Below are positions 63,019 through 64,000 of a stretch of 64,000 nt of DNA, in pieces (the first letter of the stretch is position 1; each line of letters opens with the position of its first letter). The DNA lies in NCBI GenBank assembly GCA_963850605.1, contig CAWKLX010000002.1, positions 508,684 through 572,683 of the forward strand, given 5' to 3'. The stretch comes from BOG-908 sp963850605 (GTDB taxonomy: Bacteria > Pseudomonadota > Alphaproteobacteria > Acetobacterales > Acetobacteraceae). A program made the position numbers and the translations under genes. The notes below the pieces were generated by a model, which saw only the letters and a program-made list of their open reading frames with translations, had not been told where the DNA came from and did no database searches.

Positions 63019-63654
63019 ATGAGCCTGGAAAATTGGTTTGCCGCTGTCGATGCAGATCGAAAAGCCCGCACGCGCACTGAGCGGCACGGCGCCTGCGAGC
63101 TCACCTTGTGGGATGACCTGCCGTTGTCCGCGAAGGGTTGTCTCCTGCCGGATGGCACGATGACCGATGCGGACTGCCTTGTCCCTGGAACGGCAACCTC
63201 CTCGGATGCCGAACGCGTCTGGACGCGTCGCTTGCCGGGAACGGCCTTGCGTCGCCGTGGTCGCGTGACCGTCGAGCCCGGAACTGCGTTGCGGTTCGTC
63301 GATGAGCCTGCGGCGGACGCACCCGCTTGCTCGGGCCGGTTGGAACCGAAGCCGCCGACGCTGGAGCACGACCTCGGCGCATCGGCTCGCATTCGTGCGC
63401 TGGTCCGAAGCGACCTGTTCGCGGCCTTGCTCTATGGCGCTTTGTGCAACACGCAGTGGAAGCACACGGCATCCGGCGTGGAGTGGTCCTGCAGCTGGCG
63501 ATCCGCCGGCGGCATTGTGGCGGCCCTTCGCGGTGAAGGCGATTACCTGGACTGGTATTGTTCGACGGGCGAGGGCTTGGTCGACGAGCAGGTCCTCGCC
63601 GAGATCCGGGCGCTGGGGTGGGAGCTGGTGGAGGCGGAGCCACCCGGGCAGTGA
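63019..63654 (+). CDS. element-encoded protein of unknown function
   Basis: 211 residues, no signal or membrane helix. SLENWFAAVDADRKARTRTE, a Cys-containing middle and a C-terminal ALLYGALCNTQWKHTASGVE, WSCSWRSAGGIVAALRGEGD, YLDWYCSTGEGLVDEQVLAE segment, acidic at the end. The second half is ordered-looking and Trp/Cys-rich. I do not recognise the family. The ATG follows a GGCGACA region without a clear ribosome-binding site. Confidence 0.55.
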   Translation: MSLENWFAAVDADRKARTRTERHGACELTLWDDLPLSAKGCLLPDGTMTDADCLVPGTATSSDAERVWTRRLPGTALRRRGRVTVEPGTALRFVDEPAADAPACSGRLEPKPPTLEHDLGASARIRALVRSDLFAALLYGALCNTQWKHTASGVEWSCSWRSAGGIVAALRGEGDYLDWYCSTGEGLVDEQVLAEIRALGWELVEAEPPGQ

Positions 63655-63773
63655 CTTTTCTGGATGCCCGCTCACGCTCGACGCTGGCGACGGGTGGGTC
63701 TTCGATCCGAACACCGGCGGCGAGCATCGCGAGAATGGTGGCGGTCGGCCGTGAGAAGCGCTACATGTAACGC

Positions 63774-64000
63774 ATGACGGTGACGCGGGCAGGGACAAAG
63801 CGGGTGCAGCGCCGGCGCGACAAGCTCCGCGCGGCTGGACTGCGGCCGGTGCAGATTTGGGTGCCCGATACGCGGGCAGCCGGATTTGCCGAGGAATGCG
63901 CGCGACAGGCGCGGCTGATCCGGGAAGCTGAGACGCCCGAGGGCCGTGCCGACGAGGAGGCCTGGGCCGAAGCATCCGACACCGCCGGCTGGACCGCGTG
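63774..64000 (+). CDS. MazE-like antitoxin (DUF3018), cut by the window end
   Basis: At least 75 residues, open to the last base. RVQRRRDKLRAAGLRPVQIW, VPDTRAAGFAEECARQARLI and ...DEEAWAEASDTAGW match the short antitoxins that precede MazF/PemK-type toxins. The toxin gene should begin just beyond the window on the same strand. It adds a second toxin-antitoxin pair to the element. Confidence 0.8.
   Translation, partial: MTVTRAGTKRVQRRRDKLRAAGLRPVQIWVPDTRAAGFAEECARQARLIREAETPEGRADEEAWAEASDTAGWTA

Overview
The window is GC-rich chromosomal DNA from an alphaproteobacterium, most likely of the Acetobacteraceae/Rhodospirillales. That placement is an inference from gene content: a hopanoid operon (hpnJ, hpnI, hpnM with dxs, ispA, xseB), the run rpsA-cmk-aroA-addB-tsaE, NDUFA12-mlaD-DUF2155, lapA-trpF and rpsO-pnp. 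I see no rRNA and no CRISPR array. There is one tRNA, tRNA-Gly(GCC).

Layout. 0-5 kb: a secreted TIGR03118 protein, a vapBC toxin-antitoxin pair with a broken toxin, trpB (no trpA beside it), a CorA-type metal transporter and trpF. 5-16 kb: a mostly minus-strand housekeeping block (lapA, ihfB, sppA, rpsA, cmk, aroA, addB, tsaE), then a plus-strand ferredoxin-NADP reductase and lolA. 16-24 kb: an envelope and accessory stretch with a Pro/Tyr-rich secreted protein, a lytic transglycosylase, a lower-GC TonB receptor / small lipoprotein / TPR-2OG-oxygenase locus, oxyR and a truncated higB. 24-30 kb: truB-rpsO-pnp and a nitronate monooxygenase. 30-36.4 kb: a tightly overlapping isoprenoid/hopanoid operon. 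36.5-43 kb: surface-polysaccharide genes (two glycosyltransferases, an AsnB-type amidotransferase, an acyltransferase) and an unusual cNMP-binding/TrxR-like flavoprotein. 43.7-56 kb: an ABC exporter, otsB, two tandem beta-repeat proteins, mlaD and NDUFA12, a degenerate class II ribonucleotide-reductase-like protein, an HpnL-like protein, a methyltransferase and another acyltransferase.

56.25 kb to the end is an integrative element inserted at tRNA-Gly. It carries an integrase whose reading frame runs antisense into the tRNA, an excisionase-like protein overlapping it, an XRE regulator, small membrane proteins, a metallophosphoesterase, a RelE/HigB-HigA-type toxin-antitoxin pair, 22-bp iteron-like repeats, a BRO-N protein and a MazE-like antitoxin cut by the window edge. 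The far end of the element is not in the window.

A recurring feature is the single-base frame break. vapC, the CorA gene, addB, the TonB receptor (three breaks), truB, one acyltransferase and the metallophosphoesterase each become full-length family members if one base is removed or added. Some of these genes are normally important, so uncorrected sequencing indels are at least as likely as real pseudogenes. The coordinates below span the reconstructed genes.
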